Source: Epiperipatus broadwayi
Taxonomy: Eukaryota > Onychophora > Udeonychophora > Euonychophora > Peripatidae
DNA: 64,000 nucleotides
Reading direction: 5' to 3'
Assembly: GCA_028023455.1 (NCBI GenBank)
Contig: JAQFVV010006245.1
Span: 5,513,276-5,577,275 of the forward strand
Positions 1 through 8,925 of this stretch are shown piece after piece. The first letter of the stretch is position 1; every line of letters begins with the position of its first letter. The notes below the pieces were generated by a model, which did no database searches, was not told the origin of the DNA, and saw only the letters and a program-made list of their open reading frames with translations. Position numbers and translations under genes: made by a program.

Positions 1-1847
1 TCTTTTTACTAGCTATCACTTCTGTCACTCATACACGACTCTGGCCACACCGCTTAAGACGTCCAGTCATGACTCACATCGGTTCTGCCATTCAAAACGT
101 TTAGTTTCGTTCCACGTTGACGCGCCATTTATACCTAGCCCTTTACACGTCGTCTCGTAAATTTTATAAAAACATTATTTATATAAAATCAATAAAATGT
201 TTAATGTTTATAATGACGACTCGATCAGAACTTTGTACCTCCCTCTTACACAAAATCCTATCACGGGGCTGTCGGTACCTCGGGTAGAGTAATCAATATC
301 ATTTGCAAACATTTGCCAATAACATTAACACTCGTTTACTAGATTACATATTAGCCAATCAAACCTTTTATTTATTTAAAGGAAAAAATCCAATGGGCGC
401 CAGCCGACCTTTGTCGACAAGTCTGCTTGACCAATACGATCTAGTACCCGCTCCCGCTAGCTCAGCTACAACAATCAATTAAATATAATCCGCCTACCTA
501 AAAAAATCAATTTATGAATCTTTCTCTGCGCTAAATTTCTCGCTTTCTCTTTTTCTTTTATTTAATTATTTAATTTAAATCTAATTTAAGTAATCACTAA
601 CCCATGAAGTCTCCATTTACGCTATTACACTTCGTTTGGTCTTATAATATAATTAATTACACTTTCGTTCAAGTTCAGATAATATTTAATACAATCAAAA
701 TTTCATATTATAAATACATAAAAAAAATAATTATACACACAGTCACAATAAAATCTCTGGGTAATGGAGCTAAAGACAACTAATAATTATTGTTCGTACC
801 ATAAAGTTCAGAGTTTATTATTCCATTTATTATTACGGCTTTTAATTAGTGAATTAGAAATTGAAATAAACATTACCTAGCTTTCTCCCTTATGCACGGT
901 TCCGAGCGTTGCTTCTGATAGTATTTCATTCGGTCAGTTAGCGCTAACTCTTTGCACTCCTTTTCCCGATGTCGTTGGGATCCTGTGGGCTCCACGTGGA
1001 CACTCCGTCTCCTTCTTGTTTTACGCGACCATGATCGACATTTGAACTGTTGGCTGTTGGTATTGCGGGAAGGATTCGGCCGGCTGTTCACACGATGGGT
1101 TTAACAGTGCAGCATTATGTTTAGCTTGAGACGTATATTAATATTCAATGCTCTCGATCTATAAAAATAATTTTTAATAATAATACAATAGAAAATTCGC
1201 CCTTTTATATTTTACGGTCCTTATCTTGCGGATTCAATCTACAATACGTAACTAATCCTCTGGTGTTTCAGTTACGGTCCGTGCTGACTTTCTGGTGTTT
1301 GCATTGGTCATTTTAATTTCTTTGTACTCTCTGCTAGAGTTATTTCAATTTCTTTATTTCAATTTCTTTGTTAGAGTTATTTCAATTTCTTTGTTAGAAT
1401 TATTTCAATTTCTTTGTTAAAGTTATTTCAATTTCTTTGTTAGAATTATTTCAATTTCTTTGTTAAAGTTATTTTCACTAACTAGCCGTTTAATGGAAAT
1501 TTCTTATGTTCGTCATTAGCTCCCATTGTTCACTACATTCCTTTGATTACATATATTTTTTCCTTTTTTTTTTTTTTATTATAATTATAAGACAAAACGA
1601 ATTCCACCTTGTTTTTTTTTTTTTTCTTAAAGCAATCTTAAATCAAATTTTAGTTCTTTAGGTTTTATTTAAATACGATTCAAAATTATATTTTATAAAA
1701 CTGTCTAATTTATGCTTTTAACGATAAACCTGTCTATGAGAAAAAAAAATCCTTTTATTCTTATTTTACCCTACAAGACCTTTTATTTTTATTAAATATT
1801 TACACAAATCGTTTATCAATTTATATTTTTTTTCAAAATTATGTGTA
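1..1847. other. Unassigned flank with a GC-richer island
   Basis: No recognisable gene. The first 500 bases and about 880-1090 are richer in G+C than the rest of the window. An open frame on the minus strand (873-1091, 72 codons, arginine-rich) ends at a plausible splice donor (AG|GTAATG at about 884), so it might be a first exon, but nothing in its sequence matches a family I know. The last 300 bases are AT-rich with poly-T and poly-A runs up to the gap. Confidence 0.4.
1336..1471. repeat. 23-bp tandem repeat
   Basis: About six imperfect copies of a unit of roughly 23 bases, core TTATTTCAATTTCTTTGTTA, differing by single substitutions (TAGAG, TAGAA, TAAAG). Simple minisatellite. Confidence 0.85.
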
Positions 1848-2347
1848 NNNNNNNNNNNNNNNNNNNNNNNNNNNNNNNNNNNNNNNNNNNNNNNNNNNNN
1901 NNNNNNNNNNNNNNNNNNNNNNNNNNNNNNNNNNNNNNNNNNNNNNNNNNNNNNNNNNNNNNNNNNNNNNNNNNNNNNNNNNNNNNNNNNNNNNNNNNNN
2001 NNNNNNNNNNNNNNNNNNNNNNNNNNNNNNNNNNNNNNNNNNNNNNNNNNNNNNNNNNNNNNNNNNNNNNNNNNNNNNNNNNNNNNNNNNNNNNNNNNNN
2101 NNNNNNNNNNNNNNNNNNNNNNNNNNNNNNNNNNNNNNNNNNNNNNNNNNNNNNNNNNNNNNNNNNNNNNNNNNNNNNNNNNNNNNNNNNNNNNNNNNNN
2201 NNNNNNNNNNNNNNNNNNNNNNNNNNNNNNNNNNNNNNNNNNNNNNNNNNNNNNNNNNNNNNNNNNNNNNNNNNNNNNNNNNNNNNNNNNNNNNNNNNNN
2301 NNNNNNNNNNNNNNNNNNNNNNNNNNNNNNNNNNNNNNNNNNNNNNN
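1848..2347. other. Assembly gap of 500 N
   Basis: Exactly 500 N, the usual placeholder for a gap of unknown length. It ends one base before the 5' LTR of the next element, so the left target-site duplication cannot be read. Open frames across it are artefacts. Confidence 0.98.
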
Positions 2348-2936
2348 ATGAAACAGATATACTGTTCCTCATATAAATATTCAAAAGATCCCCCCCCCCC
2401 ATTCAAAAATGTCTAGCTGTGATTCAGTCTAATTGGGAACGCAATAAAGCTGTGATTTGTTAAAAAAAAATCATATTTTTAATTTTGTGATTGATGGATT
2501 TGAATAAAATGTTATTCATTTTTTTTTTTTTTTACCCTTGTCTCAATAAAAAAAAAAGAAATTAATTATCCAATCATTTAAAAGAAAAAAAAAGATACTT
2601 GGGTTAAACTGAAGCAGTATTCAAATTAGGCACGTCGTTGGAAGAAAAGAACTTTTTTTTTTCCCTCCGCTCTTACACAGAGAGGCAGAACATATTAATT
2701 TTTTTTTTAAAAAAAAAGTGTATTACTTAATTCTTTTGACACATTAAAAAATATCTTTAACAAAACGTGAAAATGGAAAAAGAAAGCTTTGCTAGAGGAA
2801 TTATAATGACAATGGGGTAAATTAGCTAGCTTCACCTCTCCACGCTAGTGCCATGACTTTCCATAGTTGATATAACCCGCCTTCTTTTGAGTAAACTAGA
2901 CTGCAAAACTGGAAGGTAATTATGTTATAGGAATGT

Positions 2937-4215
2937 TTAGACATCTTTATCATAAATTATAAATTGACATCATGAAATATCTACATAAAAATTATTTTTA
3001 TAAAATATTAAAACATTTTTATCATATGTTATGAAGTGAAGTTATGAAACGGTTGCATACGTTTTTGTTTAATAAAATATTAAGACATCTTTATCATACG
3101 TTATAAAGTGAAGTTATGAAATAATTACATGAATTTTTTTATAAAATATTAAAACATCTTTATCATCTTAAAGAAGTAAAAATAATGTAGAATTTATTTT
3201 GTAAAATATTAGAACATGTTTATCATACGTTATAAAATGAAGTTATGAAATAGTTATACGCAAATTTATTTATAAAAATATTTGAACGTATTTACTATAT
3301 GGATTAGAAATGCTTTAATTGCATATTACTTCTATCTGGGTAATGTAACAGAGCTTATGTGTATGAATATACTTTTATATTTGACTAAATTAGAAATGCT
3401 TTAATTACTAAATGATAAATGCTCCACAAGCCAAACAGATTTATGTGTAATGAATATATCTTTTATATTTGACTAAATTAGAAATGCTTCAATTACAAAT
3501 GATAAATGCTCCACAAGCCAAATAGAGTTTATGTGTATGAATATACTTTTATATTTGACTAAATTATAAATGCTTCAATTACCAAATGATAAATGCTCCA
3601 CAAACCAAGAATTGCTGAGTTTAAATGTTTACCAATCAATAATAATTCATAAAATAATGAAATGCTGTATAAATCATAAATGCTTGACTGCTTCTAAGGT
3701 TCTTCACATAAATGAATTCAAAATGAATTATTGTATAAACCATAAATGCTTGACTGCTTCTAAGGTTCTTCTCTTAAATGAATTCAAAATGAATTATTGT
3801 ATAAACCATAAATGCTTGACTGCTTCTAAGGTTCTTCTCTTAAATGAATTCAAAATGAATTATTGTATAAACCATAAATGCTTGACTGCTTCTAAGGTTC
3901 TTCTCTTAAATGAATTCAAAATGAATTATTGTATAAACCATAAATGCTTGACTGCTTCTAAGGTTCTTATCATAAATGAATCCAAAATGAACTATTGTTG
4001 AATCAGAATATTCCCAAGCTTCTTCTCATAAATGAATTCAAAATGAACTATTGTTGAATTAGAATATTTCCAAGCTTCTTCTCATAAATGAATTCAAAAT
4101 GAACTATTGTTGAATTAGAATATTTCCAAGCTTCTTCTCATAAATGAATTCAAAATGAACTATTGTTGAATTAGAATGTTTCCAAACTTCTTCTCATAAA
4201 TGAACTTGTAAATGA
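2937..4215 (+). repeat. Four successive tandem arrays inside the 5' LTR
   Basis: Array 1 (about 2937-3260): five units of about 65 bases around AAACATCTTTATCATACGTT. Array 2 (about 3300-3610): units of about 86 bases around GATAAATGCTCCACAAGCCA. Array 3 (about 3665-4000): five 66-base units around CATAAATGCTTGACTGCTTC; since 66 is divisible by three this array stays open and gives a repetitive frame at 3570-4001, which I do not regard as a gene. Array 4 (about 4002-4210): four units of about 56 bases around TTCCAAGCTTCTTCTCATAA. The right LTR carries the same arrays at 9480-10710, with four rather than five units in array 3. Confidence 0.88.
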
Positions 4216-4573
4216 ACTATTGATAAAAAAAAAAGAACTGCTTCTAGCTCTTTCATAAGTAAAATGAAGATGAGTTATCATGTGGATAGAAATGAACTTC
4301 GTTAGAAATTGCAAATTAATTGTTATTTAATAATTTTTTTTTTTGTTACTAAAAATTAAATTGGTTATCCAGTTGTCCAATTCTGTTTTGTTTTATTGCA
4401 TCACTCATCAGTTATAGCACTTGTTCATGAGAATCTCATGCCTTCTGAGCTACGTCTGACATAACTAGACCTAGGCAAGTCAGGTTGTAGTGAGATAGAA
4501 CTCTAATGGTGCTTTTTGGGAAACCAAACATATAAATGTTTAGATGTTCCCAGTCTCTATGGTACTACATCCT

Positions 4574-4662
4574 CTGATGAGCAGGAAATATTGTTGTAGG
4601 AGGCATTAACATCTGCATTAGGAATGTCAATTGATAGTTCCTTCCTACAGCATGCTCATCAG
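4574..4662 (+). other. Conserved hairpin near the 3' end of the LTR
   Basis: CTGATGAGCA (4574-4583) pairs with TGCTCATCAG (4653-4662), and an inner GTAGGA pairs with TCCTAC, giving a long stem-loop. The same structure is at 11078-11166 in the right LTR. The position near the LTR end suggests a role in the element's RNA (packaging, dimerisation or 3' end formation), which is inference. Confidence 0.6.
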
Positions 4663-4704
4663 AAAATTATTACAACTGACATAATAAAACGGTTGTATGG
4701 GGGT

Positions 4705-4814
4705 CCGGTTACATTTGGCGCCCTACTGTGAGGCCTTATCTGGCTAGCCTACTCATAGGCCGGTTAATTTGCCACCCTACTGTGAGGTCCGATCTAGCTA
4801 GCCTACTCATAGGC
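4705..4814 (+). repeat. Tandem duplication of the LTR end plus primer site (2 x 55 bp)
   Basis: Unit 1 (4705-4759) starts inside the last nine bases of the LTR and includes the primer site. Unit 2 (4760-4814) repeats it with a few changes: GGTTAATTTGCCACCC instead of GGTTACATTTGGCGCCC, and the shared end CTAGCCTACTCATAGGC. The second primer site has lost the GGCGCC core. Confidence 0.8.
4715..4732 (+). promoter_or_regulatory. Primer-binding site (tRNA-primed minus-strand synthesis)
   Basis: TTGGCGCCCTACTGTGAGG starts one or two bases after the left LTR ends in CA. TGGCGCC directly after an LTR is the usual start of a tRNA-complementary primer site in many retroelements. I did not assign the tRNA, since the bases after TGGCGCCC do not fit a standard lysine-tRNA site that I can verify. 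Confidence 0.65.
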
Positions 4815-5048
4815 ATAAGCAGATTACGATTCTGTGATATGAACAGTGCATATGATGTAGTGATGTAATTTGTTCAGGAAGGATGGAAAAATAAAAGTTT
4901 AAAAGAAAAACAACACAAAAATGAATGGCATAAAGAATGAAACAGGCATTTCAAAGAAGATGGAGTAAAGTCATGGTGTGGATGGAGAGAGAAGCTTAAT
5001 AAAGTTGAAATAATAAAAAAAATACCACTAAACTAGAATAAAATATTG

Positions 5049-6683
5049 ATGAAAACCAGATCAAAAACAAAAAAAATGATGAATACAGAAAGCATAGAGG
5101 ATCCTCCTGAGAAAGAAGATAAACAAGAAGCTAAAGCAGATGAGGAATCAGTGAAAACAGGGGAGACGTCTACATTAGCCCAGTTATTGGAAATTATAAA
5201 AGCAGACCAAAAGAAAAGAGACAAACAAAGAGAAGAAGATAACCAAAAAAGAGACAAACAAAGAGAAGAAGATATCAAACAGAGAGAAGAAGATAACCAA
5301 AAAAGAGATAAACAAAGAGAAGAAGATAACCAAAAAAGAGATAAACAAAGAGAAGAAGATATCAAACAGAGAGAAGAAGATAACAAGCAAGCAATAGAAG
5401 TAAACCAAAGAATAGAAAAACAAATTATGGAAGCAGTGGAAAATCAGAATGAAAAGTTTGAGCAAATAATTAAGCAAGTAAATGATCAAATATTGAAAAT
5501 AAAGGAAGATGTCATGAATGAAGTTAAAGGCTCACTAATAGAGCAAGAAGTCAAAATGACCCAAATATGTGAGACCATGGATACAAAGATAATAAAAATT
5601 CAAGAATCCATGCAGGAGAAGGTGGATATATTGACCACCCAGATGAGAAAGATGGAAATAAAAGATAGCAATATATTGCCTAGACAAAAGGAGGCAGAAA
5701 CAATCCCAAAAGAAAGTCAAAAAGAAAATTGCCAAGCTAGTCATGAAGTCCTTCCAACCAACCAGATGTCTGGAATTGTAAACCAATTCTTAAAAATTAG
5801 AACTTTCTCTGTGAGCTGCAATGAAGCACCGATAGAATATATAAAAAGTTTGGAGAGATATTTTACTATTAACGTATTGACAGAAGAGGCAAAGATGGCA
5901 ATCGCATGTAGCCATCTCCAAGGTACAGCACAGGCATGATGGGATTTACTGTTTTCCCAACCTACAAGTTTTGACGAATTTAAAGGAGCGCTAATGAACT
6001 GTTACTGGAGCGATGAGTGTCAGGAGGGGATTAAATATAAGGTGTCCCAGGAGAAATGTCCTCCTGGAGAGCTTTATACACCATTCTTTAGAAGACAGGT
6101 GGCCAGGTTGAGAGCCTTGACATCTGATCCTCTATCTGAACTCCAGATCATTAGATTAATACGACACAGCTTTCCAAATTACATAGAAAGAATGATAATT
6201 GGGACTGATCGTCGATCCATTGAGCAGGTTGCTGAACTATTAACAGCCTATGATAGCTGCGGTACCTCAGCGACCAAAGAAGGAGGAGCAAAGCAACCAT
6301 AAAATAAACCTCCCTATAGAAGAGATGATGGGCCTAACATAGGAACCATTAGATATAAAAGGAAAATGCCTCCTCAGCAATATAGCAACAACAACCCACC
6401 ACCATGGTATCAGCACCAAAGAAATCAGACACCACCATGGAAAAGGCAAAGATGATATTCGACAGGCAACATGCAGAGCCCTTACCAAACCCAGGTTATA
6501 AGAAGATCAAACAGTGATGATAACTTGCAGAGAAGTGTGGGTACAACTACTGAACCGCAGAGAAAGGAACAAGAAGGAAGCCGCCATGATGATGTCTGGC
6601 CTAACAAACATCCAAAGATGGGACAAGAAACGGATCCCAAAAGACTAAATTATGAAGAGTTAAACAGGAAAGGACCTCGATAA
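5049..6683 (+). pseudogene. gag (capsid-like) reading frame, interrupted by three stop codons
   Basis: One reading frame runs from ATG 5049 to a stop at 6681-6683, broken by in-frame stops at 5937-5939 (TGA), 6300-6302 (TAA) and about 6453-6455 (TGA). Residues 1-60 are acidic and polar. Residues about 58-115 are a highly charged repeat (RDKQREED, NQKRDKQREED) expected to form a coiled coil, continuing as heptad-like sequence to about 210. From about 245 the sequence looks like a gag/capsid domain (FSVSCNEAPIEYIKSLERYF, then LQGTAQA at the first stop, and later QVARLRALTSDPLSE). The end is proline-, arginine- and serine-rich (PPWKRQR, IRRSNSDDN). I see no CCHC zinc knuckle. The three stops suggest decay by point mutation. 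The protease frame lies in the -1 frame downstream. Confidence 0.75.
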
Positions 6684-6751
6684 ATGATTCCTCGCCCAGG
6701 GGTCCTAATATTAAGCCGAGGAATCAAGAGATAAGTAATAGAAAATACTCA

Positions 6752-8344
6752 ATGGCTAATATGATTTGTGATTGGGAAGAGAAAGTCCCTCAATATAATA
6801 TGCAGCAATGCCCTAAAATTAAAATAATGCTGGAAGGTATTATTGTTGAAACTCTGTTGGATTCAGGGAGTCAGGTATCTGTGATCTCTGAAGAGTTATA
6901 TAACCAAATGAAATTGTTAAATCCTGACCTTCGAACCCTACCACTCAAGGCAATTCAAGTTACATTGGCCAATAATAGGAAAGCTTGGGTGGAATCCAAA
7001 CAGATATGGATTCAAATGTGGATAGGAAAAACCCATCTTAATCATGCCTTTTTAATAATGAAGGGTCTAATACATGAAGCTTTGGTGGGAGCAGATATAA
7101 TGCACCGAATTCATTGCATGTTGGACTTTCAGAAGTATCAAGTCATGTGTGGAGATGAGGTCATACCCTTTACACTGCAGGAGGCACATCATTCAATGGA
7201 AATGGGTTGTGTTCAGAAAGATCCACCATGGCAAATGATTGAATCAAAGATTCAAGAATCTTCACTAATCAAAGAAAAGCAACAGCAGATAGAAAGGCTC
7301 CTGAGAGAATATCAAGTTATTTTCTCAGAAGTACCAGGGATTATTCATGGGTATGAACATCGAATAAAAGTGACAGATGAGCAACCATACCAGTCCCGGT
7401 CATATCCTATTACTGATGAAGCAAAATTTGAGATTGTTAAAAAGGAAGAAATTGAAATTACAAAGGGTGATCTTCAAATTGTCGGTCTACCTTCAGAAAA
7501 ACTTCTGATTGTGGAATATACCTCTAAAATTGAAAAGAAAGAAGCAGTATATACAGAAGCTGAGACTGAAATATCAAACACAGCAAAAGAGTTTCAAATG
7601 GATGAAAATAAATCTAATAAAGCAAAATTAAAATCTTCTGATCTTCAAGAAGGTGAAAAACATGAAAATGAACATAATCAAAAACTTAATTCTCATATAA
7701 CTAAGGAACTGTCCAATATAGAAGAAAATGTTTCAGAAAAATTGTCTGATATATGCTATGAAATAGTAACAGAGATAGAGAAAGAAACCATAAAGTGGAA
7801 AGAAAAGTGTGTTAGTCCTCAGCCATATATAAAAATTATAAACAAAAGCTTAATAAACTTGAATCAAAAATTGAATACAGAAAAAAAATATATAAAGACA
7901 GTTATTAAAAATATAGTTGCTTATGCAGGAAAAGACACCAAAAAGGAATCTGAAAACTTGGGATTTATCAGTGTGAAAAAAATTAAGCAACAAGAAACCT
8001 TTACAAATACCAAAAAAATAATTACTATGGCAGAAGAACCATTTAAAAAGAAACTTTTATGTAAAAATGAAGTACCACCATGGAAGAGGAACAGGAGAAA
8101 ATCCACAGATGGTGTTCATGGTCCATATCGGACGCGTATAATTAGAAGATCAAACAGTAATAAGGATCTCCAAAGAAAATACAGAAGTGAAGAAGCAAGA
8201 CACCACAGTAATGTTAAACATGATAAATTTTCAACAAAAAGACGATCCAGAAGTATGTCACCTCATAATACAAAAGAGGACTATAGGAGAACTGATCATG
8301 ATCCTCAGTCTCCCAAACCAGGTTGCAGTTATAATTCAGAATAA
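6752..8344 (+). CDS. Chimeric protease / RT-stub / gag-tail-like protein (530 aa)
   Basis: Intact 530-codon frame, -1 relative to gag. Residues about 25-140 are a retroviral-type aspartic protease: TLLDSGSQVSVIS holds the DSG active site, and ALVGADIM is the later conserved hydrophobic-Gly-x-Asp motif. Residues about 180-230 match the linker and first residues of a Ty3/gypsy reverse transcriptase (LREYQVIFSEVPGI, HRIKVTDEQPYQSRSYPI). The RT palm then fails to follow: no YxDD box, RNase H or integrase. Instead about 200 residues of lysine/glutamate-rich sequence follow, and the last 100 (PPWKRNRRKS, IIRRSNSNKDLQRK, RRSRSMSP) resemble the C-terminus of the gag just upstream. The protein looks like a recombination product that replaced pol. 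It starts at the ATG at 6752; expression would normally need frameshifting from gag. It might also start further upstream in frame. Confidence 0.75.
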   Translation: MANMICDWEEKVPQYNMQQCPKIKIMLEGIIVETLLDSGSQVSVISEELYNQMKLLNPDLRTLPLKAIQVTLANNRKAWVESKQIWIQMWIGKTHLNHAFLIMKGLIHEALVGADIMHRIHCMLDFQKYQVMCGDEVIPFTLQEAHHSMEMGCVQKDPPWQMIESKIQESSLIKEKQQQIERLLREYQVIFSEVPGIIHGYEHRIKVTDEQPYQSRSYPITDEAKFEIVKKEEIEITKGDLQIVGLPSEKLLIVEYTSKIEKKEAVYTEAETEISNTAKEFQMDENKSNKAKLKSSDLQEGEKHENEHNQKLNSHITKELSNIEENVSEKLSDICYEIVTEIEKETIKWKEKCVSPQPYIKIINKSLINLNQKLNTEKKYIKTVIKNIVAYAGKDTKKESENLGFISVKKIKQQETFTNTKKIITMAEEPFKKKLLCKNEVPPWKRNRRKSTDGVHGPYRTRIIRRSNSNKDLQRKYRSEEARHHSNVKHDKFSTKRRSRSMSPHNTKEDYRRTDHDPQSPKPGCSYNSE

Positions 8345-8913
8345 AATAGAGATAGCTGATGGAAAAGGGTTTGTGAGTGTGATGTAGTGATGCATGAACT
8401 TGAGTTTCATGTTGAGATGGTGGATGATTGAGCGGAGTTGCTTGGATGCATTGTGTTATGATGCTCCGAAGTATATGCTCGGCACTATCCAGACCTGGAT
8501 GTTGTGCTCCAAGAGTAGTCCAGCAGTGCATATATATAGGTCTCATGTATAGGCCTTGGTCTCATGAATAAGCCAAATGATAACCCCTAAGACTCACAGG
8601 GGTTGAGCAGGGTTGGCTGAGTGCCAAATTTTTTTTCCTTGGCTCCTACTCTTGGTTGGATGATACTTCTAGGTACAAGAGGGGTAGTGCTTAAAAATGA
8701 GATATTTTCTCGTGACATCATGAGGTGGTGCATGCTGGTAGTTTGTGCTTGGCCATCTATTTGTCCTGGCATTGGAGGCTATAGTTCATGTATTCACTTT
8801 TCCAGTTCATCTTACCCATTCATCAGCATATCTAAAACCAGGCAGTACTGAGAAATAATGTGTATAGTATATGGAATGAAATCGTACTTCCAGGCGATTT
8901 CATCCCAAAATTT
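8345..8913 (+). other. Internal 3' non-coding part of the LTR element
   Basis: Between the ORF stop and the polypurine tract. It is noticeably less AT-rich than the flanks and has short imperfect repeats (TAGGTCTCATGTATAGGCC near 8540, then GGTCTCATGAATAAGCC). Open frames on both strands (8214-8546 minus, 8587-8772 minus, 8621-8851 plus) show no recognisable domain. It may hold a remnant of a lost env-like or 3' gene. Confidence 0.45.
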
Positions 8914-8925
8914 GGTGAGGGGTAA
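8914..8925 (+). promoter_or_regulatory. Polypurine tract of the LTR element
   Basis: GGTGAGGGGTAA lies immediately before the TG of the right LTR, the place and composition of the plus-strand primer of LTR elements. Confidence 0.65.

Larger units (their letters stand above)
2349..4713 (+). repeat. 5' LTR (2365 bp)
   Basis: It starts TGAAACAGATATACTG and ends CCGGTTACA, matching 8926-11216 along its whole length. A run of ten C lies near its left end (seven to nine in the partner), and several poly-T/poly-A runs differ in length. It is very long for an LTR because most of it is tandem repeats. Its length differs from the right LTR mainly through repeat copy number. Confidence 0.92.

Noticed and set aside
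873-1091. 72-codon minus-strand ORF in a GC-richer island, ending at a splice-donor-like sequence
   Set aside because: Arginine-rich and unrecognised; not enough to call an exon.
1816-2416. Open frames of 177-196 codons
   Set aside because: They consist almost wholly of N from the 500-base gap.
3570-4001. 143-codon ORF (and its 3' LTR counterparts at 9849-10136 and 10137-10502)
   Set aside because: Translation of a 66-bp tandem repeat within the LTR; open only because the unit length is divisible by three.
5033-5786. Minus-strand ORFs with SSSLCLSLFWL or IFFSLF repeats
   Set aside because: Antisense shadows of the charged repeat in gag.
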